Assembly: GCA_009823505.1 (NCBI GenBank)
Contig: VZQC01004693.1
Span: forward strand, 4,122,701-4,186,700
Source: Rhizomys pruinosus
Lineage: Eukaryota; Chordata; Mammalia; Rodentia; Spalacidae
Direction: 5' to 3'
DNA length: 64,000 nucleotides
The notes beneath the pieces are model-generated. The model was not told where the DNA came from. It ran no database searches and worked only from the letters and a program-made list of their open reading frames with translations. This document shows, piece by piece, positions 1 through 10,227 of the stretch; positions within the stretch are counted from its first letter, which is position 1, and each line of letters starts with the position of its first letter. The position numbers were made by a program, and so were the translations under genes.

Positions 1-643
1 TGGATTAACATACCATCCAAACATATGTTTCTATACCAAAGTAACCTACCATAACTATTAGAGCTGTTTAAATACCTATATATCTAACTGCTTGTGCTTC
101 ATTAGTAGGATCGAAAGGTTATTCCTGGACAAACTGTCAGTCCATGAAAGGAAACAGCCAGAATTGACCAGAGTCCAAGACAACAGCTCCAGAGAGAGTG
201 GACTGTTTTGCCTCTCATCCACCTGTGCCCCTTTTCTAAGCCTAGAGAACAATCTGCGGAAGAGGGGACATGGTAGAATGTAAGGGCTGCGATTGGGGTG
301 AATGGTGAAACTACAGCAATGTAGTCTGGACACTCATTTGATCAACTTGATTGAACAAACCACCCCTCACCCCCCACTGGAAGGTGGGGCTGTGGGGGTT
401 TGGGCACAACAACCTGCAAATTGGTTCTACATGATGGATCCTTGTACTCATGGATTATCACTTATAGCTAAAAAATGGAAAAAAAAAAACTGAGAGAAAG
501 ATGCAGGACAGATATGGCAGAGTACATGATCTGGGATGGGGTGGGGGTGGGGGGGGAGGGAAAGGGAAATATGCCTGAACTGAATCGGAAAATGATGTAT
601 GAAATGCACAAAGCATCAATAAAAAAAATGTTAAAAAAAAAAA
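1..643 (+). repeat. 5'-truncated L1-type 3' end with poly(A)
   Basis: The segment carries a G-rich polypurine stretch near 538-560, an AATAAA-like run near 618 and an A-rich tail ending at 643. The same sequence recurs at 22611-23028, 24476-25116, 32945-33370, 34809-35281 and 57352-57760. Those copies share the 3' end but start at different 5' points, the usual signature of LINE target-primed insertion with 5' truncation. The G-rich tract is typical of rodent L1 3' UTRs, so I read this as an L1 3'-UTR family. A separate non-autonomous retroposon using the same tail is possible. The 5' limit lies outside the window. Confidence 0.7.
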
Positions 644-739
644 CTTGGATGCATGAAGAACACAACTACATGACTCTCAGACACATGGAAGAACAGTCAC
701 CATAAAGATGCAACATAGTTACTACCTTCAAATCTGTAA
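644..739. other. no recognised feature
   Basis: Short AT-rich interval between the L1-type tail and the GC-richer block. Nothing in it is recognised. Confidence 0.5.
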
Positions 740-1141
740 AATTCCTCTTCTTTAATCTTTTTTAAGGGCATCCACAGCAGCTTCTCGGAGAACTCTGGAA
801 AGACATAAGCAAAGCCTCGGCCCTTCATTTAACAGGGGGTCAGCTGGGTAAGCAGCCTAACTCTCCCAGGTTCCTAAGGCTGGTGGCCAGCAGCTCCATG
901 CACACCACAGTCAGTGGACAGCCGCCTCTCCCCGACTGGCATAGCAGCTACAGCAGAGAGCAGCAGGCTCGGTGGGCACCCGAGCCATGTCGCGGATGAG
1001 CCATGGAGACTGGGAGTAAACCTGCAGTCCTTAGGCTGCGGCTCTCTGTCATTCCCAACCCAGCTACCGGCCTGCCCTTTCCCTTGGCAGCACTGCGCCC
1101 TGTGAGCAGCCAGTAAGTGGAGCCGCAGGGACCAGTGGGTG

Positions 1142-1363
1142 TCACAGGCCAATGAGCGGGCACAGGGGAGAAGTCTCCCCATTCAGCTGGAGACTGAGCA
1201 TACAGGGAAGGGCTAGTCCTTCCCCATTGTTTCCACAGCAGATGGAGCCACATTTGTGCAGAAAGTCCACTGCCAAGGAGCCCTCAAGGCTTGCAATCAT
1301 AGCAAGGAGGATCAGAATAAATGGGGCCCTAAGGGTAGCCATCTGAGGGTGGAGGTTATCCAT
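1142..1363 (-). other. short ORF with signal-peptide-like N-terminus (doubtful)
   Basis: The 73-codon frame lies on the minus strand in the CpG-richer block. An internal methionine at codon 8 starts a segment with a basic residue, a run of aliphatic residues (FILILLAMIASL) and a small-residue end (EGSLA), which looks like a cleavable secretion signal. Cysteine pairs follow (HKCGSICC). I recognise no family, and nothing downstream extends the frame convincingly. If real it would be a first coding exon with a missing splice donor, or the leader of an old retroviral envelope-like gene. Chance is the most likely explanation because the composition is biased and the frame is short. Confidence 0.15.
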
Positions 1364-1600
1364 GAAGGCAGAAAGGGAAACTAAGACAAACAGTGAGCCA
1401 ACGTGTGGCTACAGACACACGAAAGAAAGGGGGCCTACTCACAGAATACCGAACTGTACTCCATTAGAAAATGTGGTGTCTCGCAAACGCCGAAGAACCG
1501 AAGAAGTGCTACACACGCCGGGGGGGGGATGTGAGGTGGGGCGGGTCGGGGTCTTGCCAAAAAAACAACAAGAAGGGACACACTGTTTTTTTTAAAAATT

Positions 1601-1627
1601 GGCTGGGGGGGTGGTGGGGGTGGGGGT
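1601..1627 (+). repeat. G-rich tract, possible G-quadruplex
   Basis: There are at least four runs of four or more G separated by one to three bases, on the plus strand. The pattern fits a G4-forming sequence. It sits at the edge of the CpG-richer block, and no function can be assigned. Confidence 0.4.
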
Positions 1628-1831
1628 CACAGACCCAACTTTGAGCAGCACCAGATTTTTTGTTAAGAACCTCCTCCCAGTTTCGCTGGTCAGGGTTCCA
1701 GGCTGACCCCAAAGAAAGGTAGGGCGAGGAAGTCAAACACCCACAAGGACCCCAGGATGGGGTGTAAAACGCAAAGGAAAAATATTGGGCATCTGCTAAC
1801 TCTTAATAGAATAAGGAAGGGGAAAGAAAGT

Positions 1832-1940
1832 ATATATGATCATCCTCTGCTTCTCGCAAATGCATCAGGTCTGACAAAACGCACCATACTCAGCTGTTGG
1901 CTTTCGAGGCACCCAAGTGTTAAAGTTTCGTTCCAGTGAA
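1832..1940 (+). repeat. unidentified ~100-nt unit, copy A
   Basis: This stretch aligns with the reverse complement of about 3883-3972 over roughly 95 nt, with small indels. Blocks such as TGATCATCCTCTGCTTCT and AAATGCATCAGGT are identical. The flanks are unrelated, so it is a dispersed unit. It may be a retroposed fragment of an RNA or mRNA. Neither copy has an obvious poly(A) tail. Confidence 0.5.
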
Positions 1941-1994
1941 GACGAGAGAGGAAGCATTGCAGGTGTTTGTAAGCTCTACATAAAGTATGTCTTC

Positions 1995-2190
1995 TTGGGC
2001 CGGGCGTTTGGGGCACATGGCCTTTAAATCCTAGCACTTTCAGGAGACAGAGGTAGGCCAGGATCTTTGTGAGTTCAAGGTCCAGGCCTAGTCTACAGAG
2101 TTGAGTTCCAGTACAGCTAGGGCTACAGGGAGACCCCGTCTCAAACAGACCAAAAAAAAAAAAAAAAAAAAAAAAAAACCCCAAAACCCA
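1995..2190 (+). repeat. B1 SINE
   Basis: 7SL-derived B1 body with a pol III A-box region near its start and an A-rich tail (2151-2178). It is bounded by the target-site duplication AAAGTATGTCTT at 1982-1993 and 2191-2202. Several small indels inside the body show it is moderately old. Confidence 0.9.
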
Positions 2191-3218
2191 AAAGTATGTC
2201 TTATGTTCAGCAATAGGGTCTTACCTTCAAGTTCTAGGAGACAATCTAGGGCTATGGTAATAGCTTGTGTAATCTGGGGAATCTCTTGTATTATACTGAC
2301 CAAAAACTCAAAGGGAGGTTCTTCCTGTTTAGCTCTGGGTTTCTTGTTATATAGCCTTCAGCTAAGCACATGAACTCATGTATGGGTTCTGCAGGTGCAT
2401 TTTCAATAGGCTTTTGAGCTAAATACACTTCCGTCAGTTTTTTCATACTGCCTAAGCATTATTTATCTCCCTTTCCTTGTCTAACCCTCCCTCCTTTTTC
2501 CTCAGTGAAAAACCCCATTTTTTCCATTTCTGCCTTGATAACACCTCTCTTGGGCTCCTTTCTTTTTATCCCATTGGTTCCTTGTTTGGCCCTCCTTCTT
2601 CTCAAAGTTAAATGCCTATATTTTACCTATTTCTTCCTTGGTAACCCCTCTCTCCCTCACTCCTTCTTTCCCTTTATGTACATGGCTTCTTTCAGTTTTC
2701 CTGGCTCTTGCAGCTATATCTGACATATACTCAAACATAAGGATTTAGTGCTAAGGTCCACAAATGAGGGAGAAGATATGTTTGTGTTACTTCAGTTAGT
2801 ATAACAGTTTCTGGCTCCATCCATTTACCTGAAAATTTCATGATTTCATCTTTTTTTACTGCTGAATAGAACTCCATTATGTAATGCACCATCTTCTCAT
2901 TATCCATTTGTCAATTGATGGTCATTTAGGTTTATTCCATTCCTTAGTTATTGTCAGAGTATCAATGAACATGAATGTACAGGTATCTCTACAATAGGAT
3001 GAATCTTTGGGTATATGTCAAGGAGTGGTATAACTGGATCATACAGTAGATTCATTTTTAGTTTTTTGAGAGTTCTCTACACTGCTTTCTATAGTGGTTG
3101 CAGGAGTTTGCATTCCCATCAGCAGTGAATGAGCATCCGGTTTCTCCACACCCCTGCCAGTATTTGGCATCTTTCATTCTCTTGATCTTAGAAAGCCTGA
3201 CTGGGGAAAGATTTTTTT

Positions 3219-3447
3219 AATATATTTTTAAATTTTATTTATTTTGTATGTGTATGGATGTACTGTCTGCATGTAGGTTTGTGCACCCGTATCGTGCAAT
3301 GCCGCAGAGGTCAGAAGAGGGCGTCGGATTCCCCTGGAACTGGAATTAAAGACGGTTCTCAGGCACTATGCGGGTGCTGGGGATCGAACCTGGGTCCTCT
3401 GAGAGACCAGTCAGTGCTCTTTACTGCTAGTCCATCTCTCCGGTCCC
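3219..3447 (-). repeat. B3/B2-type tRNA SINE
   Basis: In minus orientation this has an A box, a B box (GGTTCGATCCC in related copies) and a body ending in an AT-rich tail. The target-site duplication GGGGAAAGATTTTTTT (3203-3218) recurs imperfectly at 3447-3462. It belongs to the subfamily without the internal duplication seen at 23234. It interrupts L1 ORF2. Confidence 0.9.
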
Positions 3448-3882
3448 GGGAAAGATGTTTTTTTCTGCATTTTCTAAGGATGTTGAACACTTTTTAAGGT
3501 GTTTCTTAGCCATTTTTATTTCTGACTGATAATTCTCTGTTTAGATCTATAGCATACCCTTTTATTGGGTCATTTATTTTCTTGTTTCTTTTTTCACTTA
3601 TTTGTGTATTCTGGATATTAATCCTCTGTCAGATATGTAACTAGTAAATATTGTCTCCCACACCATGGGTTTCCTCTTCGGTTCCTTGGCTGTTCTTTTC
3701 TTTGCTCATTTGCTGTAGAGAAGCTTTGAAGATTAATGAGGTCTCACTTATTGTTGTTGGGTTTACTACTTGAGCAGCTGAAGTCCAGTTTAGAAAGTCA
3801 TTTCCTCCTCCCATATCTTGGAGGGTACTGCCTATGTTCTCTTCTAGAAGTTTCAAAGTTTCTGGTTTGATATTAAAACTGA

Positions 3883-3972
3883 ACAAACTTAACTTGTGCT
3901 CAGAAGCAACAGCCGAGTTGGTGGTTTGATCAGCACCTGATGCATTTCCAGAAGAAGCAGAGGATGATCACA
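3883..3972 (-). repeat. unidentified ~95-nt unit, copy B, inside L1 ORF2
   Basis: This stretch interrupts the L1 ORF2 just upstream of the KPETLKLLEENIG block and does not belong to L1. Its reverse complement matches 1832-1940. In one minus-strand frame it is open and rich in Ser, Ala and Gly (SSSASSGNASGADQTTNS), so it may be a coding-sequence fragment. This is not proven. Confidence 0.5.
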
Positions 3973-4159
3973 TATAAATTTGGAGCCATTTGGAGTTGAC
4001 TTCTATGCAGAGTGAAAGATAAGAATCTGAATCCAATTTCATTTGTCTACAAGTGGAAATACAGGTATGCCAGCATGATTTACTGAAAATGCTGTGATTC
4101 CTCCATTGTGTGTTCTTGGCACCTTTTGTTAAATATCAGGTGGATGAAGTTGTAGGTAC

Positions 4160-4300
4160 TCACGTTTTTTAAAAATTATTATTATCTTTTTGAGACAAGG
4201 TCTCCCTGTAGATCCAGCTGGCCTGGAACTCAAAGAGATCTGCCTGCCTCTGCCTCCTAGACGGTAGTATTAAAGGTATGTACCACACATGGCCATTTTT
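4160..4300 (-). repeat. B1 SINE (diverged)
   Basis: Antisense B1 with the characteristic block from GAGACAAGGTCTC through the CTGCCTCTGCCTCC segment. It is inserted in the L1 ORF2 and is older than the CpG-rich SINEs nearby. Confidence 0.8.
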
Positions 4301-5148
4301 GGATCTTCTGTTGTGTTCCATAGATCTACATGTTTATTTTTGTGTCAGTATCATGTTGTTTTTATGATTATAGCTCTGTAATATAATCTGAGACCTGGTA
4401 TGGTGATCCCCCCCATCATTGTTCTTTTTGCCCAAAATTGCTTTTGCTACTCAGGGCTTTTTGTGATTCCATATGAAATTTAAGATGATTTTTTTTCTAA
4501 CTCTATGAAGAATGTCATATTTTGATTGGTATTGCATTGGATCTATAGATTGGTTTTGGTAAGATGGTCATTTTCTCAATATTGATTCTACCTATCAATG
4601 AGCATGGTAGGTCTTTCTATCTCCTGGTGTCTTTCTCTATCTCTTTCTTTAAAGATTTGAAATACTCATTGTAGAGATCTTTAATGTATTCGGTTAGGTA
4701 TATTCCTAAGTATTTCTTTTTTACTTTATTATGAATGGGAGTGTTTCCTTGAGCTCTTTTCTGATTGCTTGTTATTGGTATATAGATTTTGCAACCTGCC
4801 ACTTTACTGAAAGTATTAATCATTTCTAACAGTTTTCTGGGAGAATTTTTGGGATCTTGTATGTATAATATTGTATAATCTGCATATAGTGATAATTTGA
4901 CCTATTATTTCCCAATTAATGCTCCTTTAATTTGCTTCCCTTGTCTTATTGCTCTTGCAAGAGTTTCAAGCACTATATTCAAAAAGAGCAAAAATAGCAA
5001 CCCTGCCTGATTCCAGATTTTAAAGTGAGTGCTTCCAGTTTTCTTCCATTGAAAATGATGTTGGTTATGGGTTTGCTGTATATAGCTTTGATTATATTGA
5101 GGTATGTTTTCTTCAGACAAATTCTTTCTAGGACTTTTAACATGAATG

Positions 5149-5850
5149 TGTAGGTAGAGGCAGGCCACCTGTGGCTGCATTGTCTTAAATTGCCTGCCTG
5201 TCTTTCACACCTGACTCTGCCCCTAGGTGAGCATGGCTTGTATCAACATGTGACACACCATGCGAGACAAGTTGGTGATACAGAGCTCATGGTATTTACA
5301 GAGCATGATGCAGGGGGTCTGGGATTGGCTGAGAGAAGTGACATCATTCTGTTTATATAAAGGATGGACTGTAAACAATAAATTGAATCTCCATTTGCAC
5401 CTCACAAGATTCCTGGATTCATTATTTCCATGCATGTGTAAGTTTAAGCCCATCAGGCTTGTGTTTGAGTTTTGAGTGCTAGCAGAATTATTTGGAAAAA
5501 AAAAATCTTTCTGTTGGACCTCCAACCTGGGGGAAGTATTGAGTTGCCAGTGGTGTTTTGACAGGAAAAAGGCTTGCAGGAGGCCACCAGTCTGAGGTTT
5601 TTGTCTCGGGATGTTGTCAGTCCCCAGCAGGTGAAATTATTGCACCTATAATGGGGTGGCAGATGACTTCCAAGGCCAAAAGTCTGTGGTGAGCAGATAG
5701 CCTAGCCAGACCAGGCTGTAGGGTGGAAGTTCCTACAGTCAGTTGTCACGCTGCATTTTGTGTCAGCTGCTGGTGGGTCCTCCCCAATTCCTCCCCTTTC
5801 ATCCAGCAGAAGCGGGCTGCATCTCTAAGTGTGGAAGAGCACTAACTACA
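5149..5850 (+). mobile_element. solo LTR of an endogenous retrovirus (ERVK-like)
   Basis: The segment begins TG and ends CA and is flanked by similar 6-bp sequences (TGAATG / TGAACA), as expected for a retroviral LTR with a 6-bp duplication. Plus-strand promoter signals include an inverted CCAAT-type ATTGGCT near 5326, a CRE-like TGACATCA near 5339, a TATA box (TTATATAAAGG) at about 5353 and a polyadenylation signal AATAAA at 5377. No primer-binding site or internal gene follows, so this is a recombined solo LTR. It splits L1 ORF2 just after RT motif A. Class assignment rests on duplication size and is tentative. Confidence 0.6.
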
Positions 5851-6436
5851 TGAACACATGTTGAATTTTGTCAAATGTCTTTTTTGCATCTATCGAGATG
5901 ATCAGGTGATTTTTGCCTTTAAGTCCATTTATGTGTTTTAGTACATGTATTGACTTGCATATATTGAATGTACATAATAATAAAGCTGACATAATCATGG
6001 TGGATGACCTTTCGGTTGTGTGCCTGTATGTGTTTTGCAAATATTTTGTTGAGTATCTTTGCCATCAATGTTCATTTTGGGTTTTTGCCTATAGTTTCTT
6101 TTGTTGTTTTTGTTGTTGTGTCTTTACCTAGTTTGGGAATTAGAGTGATACTGGCTTCATAGAAGAAGCTCTCCTTCTGTTTTTATCTTTTTGAATAATT
6201 TAAGCAATATTGGTTGTAAGTCTTCTTTGAATATCTAGTATAATTCTTCTGTGAATCCATCTGGGCCTGGGTGTTTTTTAGTCAGGAGGTTTTGTATTAC
6301 TCCTTCAATTTCCTTGTTTGTTATGGGTTTGTTTAAGCTGTTGATCTCTTCTTGGTTTAACTTTGGTGGTGTTCATTACTTTAGAAATTCATCCATTTCT
6401 TTTAGGTTTTCTAATTTAATTGATTATAGATTTTTA

Positions 6437-6655
6437 TTTATTTTTTCCTTTTTTAATGTGTATGAATGTACTGTCTGCATGTAGGTTGGTGCACCCGTGT
6501 AGTGCAATGTGGCAGGGGTCAGAAGAGGGCATCGAATTCCCCTGGAACTGGAGTTAAAGACGGTTCTCAGCCGCCATGTGGGTGCTGGGGATTGAACCCA
6601 GGTCCTTTGCAAGAGCAGTTGGTGCTCCCAATCACTAGGCCATCTCTCCAGCCCC
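6437..6655 (-). repeat. B3/B2-type tRNA SINE
   Basis: Antisense SINE with 16-bp target duplication TGATTATAGATTTTTA at 6421-6436 and 6656-6671. It belongs to the subfamily lacking the internal duplication. It is inserted in L1 ORF2. Confidence 0.9.
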
Positions 6656-6695
6656 TGATTATAGATTTTTAAAGTATTCCCTTACAGATTTCTGG

Positions 6696-6700
<5 letters not shown>

Positions 6701-6740
<40 letters not shown>
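6701..6740 (+). repeat. (GT)20 microsatellite
   Basis: A perfect GT dinucleotide run within the L1 body. Confidence 0.95.
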
Positions 6741-6742
<2 letters not shown>

Positions 6743-7959
6743 CTGTTTTGATGCTTTCCCTCTCATCTCTGACTTTTTAAATTTGGCCTTGCTCTTGCTT
6801 ACTTTTGGTTGACACAGGCTAAGTTTCTGTCTATCTTGTTTAAGATTTCTAAGAACCAGCTCTTAGATTTATTGATTTTTTGTATTGTTTCTTTGTTTTT
6901 ATTTCCTTAATTTCTGTTCTGATTTTTTTATTTCTCCTTATCTAATGGTTTTGAAGTTGGTTTGTTCTTGCCTTTTCAGAGTCTTGAGTTGTACTGTTAA
7001 GTCATTTACATGTGCGCTTTCTGAAAATTTGATGTAGGTGGTAAGAGCTATAAACTTTACTCTTAGGACTGCTTCTAAGGTGTCACAGAGGTTTTGTGTT
7101 GTTGTATTCTCATTTTCATTTAGTTCTAGGGAATAATTTTATTTTTTCTTAATTTCTTCTTTGACCCATTCATAATTCAGGAGTTTGTTGTTTAATCTTC
7201 ATGGGTTTGTGTAGTTACTAATGCTTCCTTTGTTGTTTATAAACTTTATTGCAATGTGGCCCTATGGAATGCATGGAATTTTCAATTTTTCTGTATTTGT
7301 TGAGATTTTTTTTGTCTCAAAATGTGATCAATTTTAGAGAAACTTTCATGGGCTGCTGAATAAAAAGTGTGTTCTTTGGGTCATGGGTGGAATATACTGT
7401 AGACCTCTGTAAGGTCCACACCATTTAATTCAGATGTCTTTCTGCTTATTCGTTGTCTAGTTGACATGTGTATTGAAGATAGTGGGATATTTAAGTCACC
7501 CACTATTACCATGTTGGGGTTAATCTGTGTTTTATAATCCTAGAGTAATGTTTTTATGAAATTGGCTCCTCCACAGTTTGGTGCATATATATTCATGATT
7601 GTAGTATCTTCTTGATCAATTGTTCTTTGATTAAAATAAACTGATCCTCTTTATGTCTTCTGACTAATTTAAATTTGAAGTCTATTTTGTTTGATATTAG
7701 AATTGCAACCCCTGCTTGCTTCTAAGAGTGTTTTGGTTTGAATATTTTCCCATCCTTTCACCCTAAGATAGTATCTCTCTTTGAAGATGGGATGAGTTTC
7801 TTGAAGACAACAAGAAGATGAGGTTTCTTTTTCTATCCATTCCACTAATCTGTACCTTTTGACAGGGAAGTTGAGGCCATTGATATTTAGTGTTATTATT
7901 GAAAGTTGTTCACTGGATACTGTCATTTTAACTTCTCTGTGTTTGTGACCTTGTTTTGT

Positions 7960-9000
7960 GTTTCTGTTAATATACCTTTGTTCTCTTTCTGTAGACTCCT
8001 GGGTAAACTCATTTTTATCTTTGTTCCTTTACATTACTTCAAATATTCTCTGTAGGGGTTATTTTGTGGACATTAATCCTTTCAGCTTATTCATCTCATG
8101 AAAAATTTTCCATTCCCCTTAAAGCATGATAGATAATTTTACTGGATAAAGTGTTCGGGGTTGGTACCCATGGTCATTCTGAACTGGGAATACTTTGGTC
8201 CAGGCTCTTCTGGCTTTGGTTGTTTGCATTGAATGGACAGCTATAATTCCAATGGGTTTTCCTTTATATGCAACTTCTTTTTCTCTACCAGTTTTCAATA
8301 CCCTTTCTTTCTTTTATACATTTGTTTTTACAAATGCTGTGGGAGGTTTCTGTTCTGGTCAGGTCTATAAGTCTTTCCTTAATTTAGGGAAGTTTTCTTC
8401 TATAATCTTGTTGAAGATCTGTTCACTGCCATTGGCCTGAGATTCTTCTCCTTCTTGTATACCTATGATTCATAGATCTTTTCAGGTTGTCTCACATGTC
8501 TTGCATATTCCATTCCTGTGTTTTTTTTTCTTTTTAATTTCACACAGTCTTTTCTTAAGGTGTCCAAATTTCAAATTTATCTTCCCATCTGGATATTTTG
8601 TTTTCTGTTCAATTCATTCTGCTTATGAGGCTTTCTCCTGTTGTTCCCAATTGGCTTATTGCATTTTCCAATTCCATGCTCATTTAAGTTTAGGTTTTCT
8701 TAATTATTTCTATCTTTTTTGTGAAATCACTTTTAAAGTCATGAATTATTTATGATATTTAATTGAGCCACATATTTGTATATTTTTGAGCTCCCATCAT
8801 ATGTATATTCCTATCCTCTTTGAGTTCTTTCAACTGTTTGTGTTTTCTTTAATTTTTTTAAATCATCTTTACGATTGTTCTTTAAAATTTCATGTCCTAT
8901 GTCTCTCAATGTAGTGTAATTCAGCAGTCCTGGAGGGTCTTTTTGAGGATGTAATCTATTGACTTTTTCATATTATTTTGGGTTTTTTCTCCTTTTGTAT
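7960..9000 (-). pseudogene. L1 ORF1 (RNA-binding protein), remnant
   Basis: Upstream of the ORF2 start on the minus strand this ~1 kb has the right length and position for L1 ORF1, which forms trimers and coats L1 RNA. It aligns by eye with the antisense ORF1 stretches at 23040-24190 and with the sense ORF1 at 60287-61332. Frames are heavily disrupted. Confidence 0.65.
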
Positions 9001-9934
9001 TGAGAATGTATAAATTTCATACAATGTTTTTAATCATATTTAGCACCCCATGCTCCAAACCCCCATCATAATTCACACATTACATCATCCAAGTTAAGCC
9101 CTATCCAGTAAAGCTTTTGAACCCAGATGTCCTTCTGTGCAAATTCATCCACTGGAGTCTGGTCAACACATCCAGAAATCTTAGGTAAGTCATATTCTTC
9201 CTCAGCCAGCAGTAATCAGTCTCCTGTAGTCTTTAGTTCTGGACAAGTCCCCCACCGGTTTCTCTTGCTACACTCAAAGCCCTTATTTAATTGGCATGAG
9301 TCCCATGCCTGATGCCATTATTCACATGTGAAGGCTTCCAGTAGTCTGTCAGCCACTACTTCCCTATGTTGATGCACCAGCCCTGGCTCATACAATCCTT
9401 CAGCCCCTCTTCAGCAATGATCCTTGACCCATGGGTAGGTGAGGCTTAATACAGTGTTCCTATCAAGAGATACACACTCTGGAGGCTCCCATTCTTTGAT
9501 GTTTGGCTAGCTGTGGCCTTCTGGTTGAACTGAACTCTGTCGTGCATGGAAGCTTTACTGGTGAGAATTGAGGAATGCGTTCATTTCTTCTCTGCCCCTC
9601 ATTTGGTGATGTCCCACAAGTCTCAGGCATAGAGGTTCAACTGTAGACGTGTCTCTTAGGAAGGGACATCTTTCAGTTGTATATTCTCTGTGTCTGACCA
9701 GTTGTGGGATTCGGCATTAGCCTCCATCTGTTGCAAAGAGAAGCTTATTTGATGAATAGTATATGGTACGTTTATCTGTAAATATATGATTCCATATCTA
9801 GTAGATGACAAGAAATTTCACTTGTCTAGAGATATGACACTGATAGGGTTTTCTCTAGGGTCCATGTCCTCTCCAGCCCTGTGCATTTGGCTGAGCTTAC
9901 AGGGGCTCTCATAAGTTCACTCCCATTGAGATGG

Positions 9935-10010
9935 ATTTTTTTTTGTCTTTTCAAGACAGGGTCTCCTTGTAGCCCCAGCTGTCCTGGAACTCACTCTGTA
10001 GACCAGAGAT
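9935..10010 (-). repeat. B1 SINE fragment
   Basis: Partial antisense B1: T-rich tail, then CAAGACAGGGTCTCC and the CTGTCCTGGAACTCACTC block, truncated before the B1 5' end. Confidence 0.8.
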
Positions 10011-10227
10011 GGTTTTAAGTGCAATTAGACAGCTGTTGATATCTTCCAGATAACACGGCCACTACTGCACCAATACAGGAAGTTTCCCTTATGGTTGTTA
10101 GAATTTAGGGCTGGGTTGTACCACTGATTGATTTTCTCTCTGAGTGGTGTGCATATTATGTAGCACTATGAGTACTAAACTTCAGGTAGTAGGCTTTCAG
10201 GTCAGTTCCTGGAATCTGCATTAAGGT

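Larger units (their letters stand above)
740..1640. other. GC- and CpG-richer block of unknown origin
   Basis: This block is clearly richer in G+C and retains more CpG dinucleotides than its neighbours (for example near 930-1010 and 1485-1550). It matches none of the SINE, L1, LTR or hAT families I recognise here. It could be a remnant of a promoter or first exon, a retrocopy, or an unclassified LTR or internal ERV fragment. It ends in a G-rich stretch. No open reading frame longer than about 100 codons lies within it. Confidence 0.4.
2731..7926 (-). pseudogene. L1 ORF2 (endonuclease-reverse transcriptase), broken
   Basis: ORF2 of L1 encodes an apurinic-type endonuclease, a reverse transcriptase and a C-terminal cysteine-rich region that together nick target DNA and copy L1 RNA. 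The minus-strand start at 7926 gives an endonuclease N-terminus with the motifs LNINGLN and LQETH. RT motif A ([14 protein letters not shown]) is seen at about 5870-5910, and the region around 4617-4823 carries the INTFSKVAG block. The C-terminal block KPETLKLLEENIG is at about 3840-3880, and the last residues (KWMEPETVILTEV) precede a stop at 2731. Subtracting the five insertions leaves about 3.8 kb, the normal ORF2 length. The frame has many stops and shifts. The usual FADD catalytic box near 4875-4890 reads YADY, losing the second Asp. Confidence 0.85.
2203..9000 (-). mobile_element. antisense L1 element, dissected by later insertions
   Basis: Read on the minus strand, this carries most of an ORF1 (about 9000-7960), an ORF2 beginning at 7926 and ending at 2731, and a 3' UTR-like stretch to about 2203. 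Later insertions are B3 SINEs (3219-3447, 6437-6655), a B1 (about 4160-4300), a solo LTR (5149-5850) and a short unidentified unit (about 3883-3972). The L1 is 5'-truncated near the start of ORF1, where another L1's 3' end abuts it. Many stops and frameshifts make it inactive. Confidence 0.85.

Noticed and set aside
9127..9312. 61-codon plus-strand frame upstream of L1.
   Set aside because: Lies antisense in L1 3' UTR-like sequence and has no supporting features.
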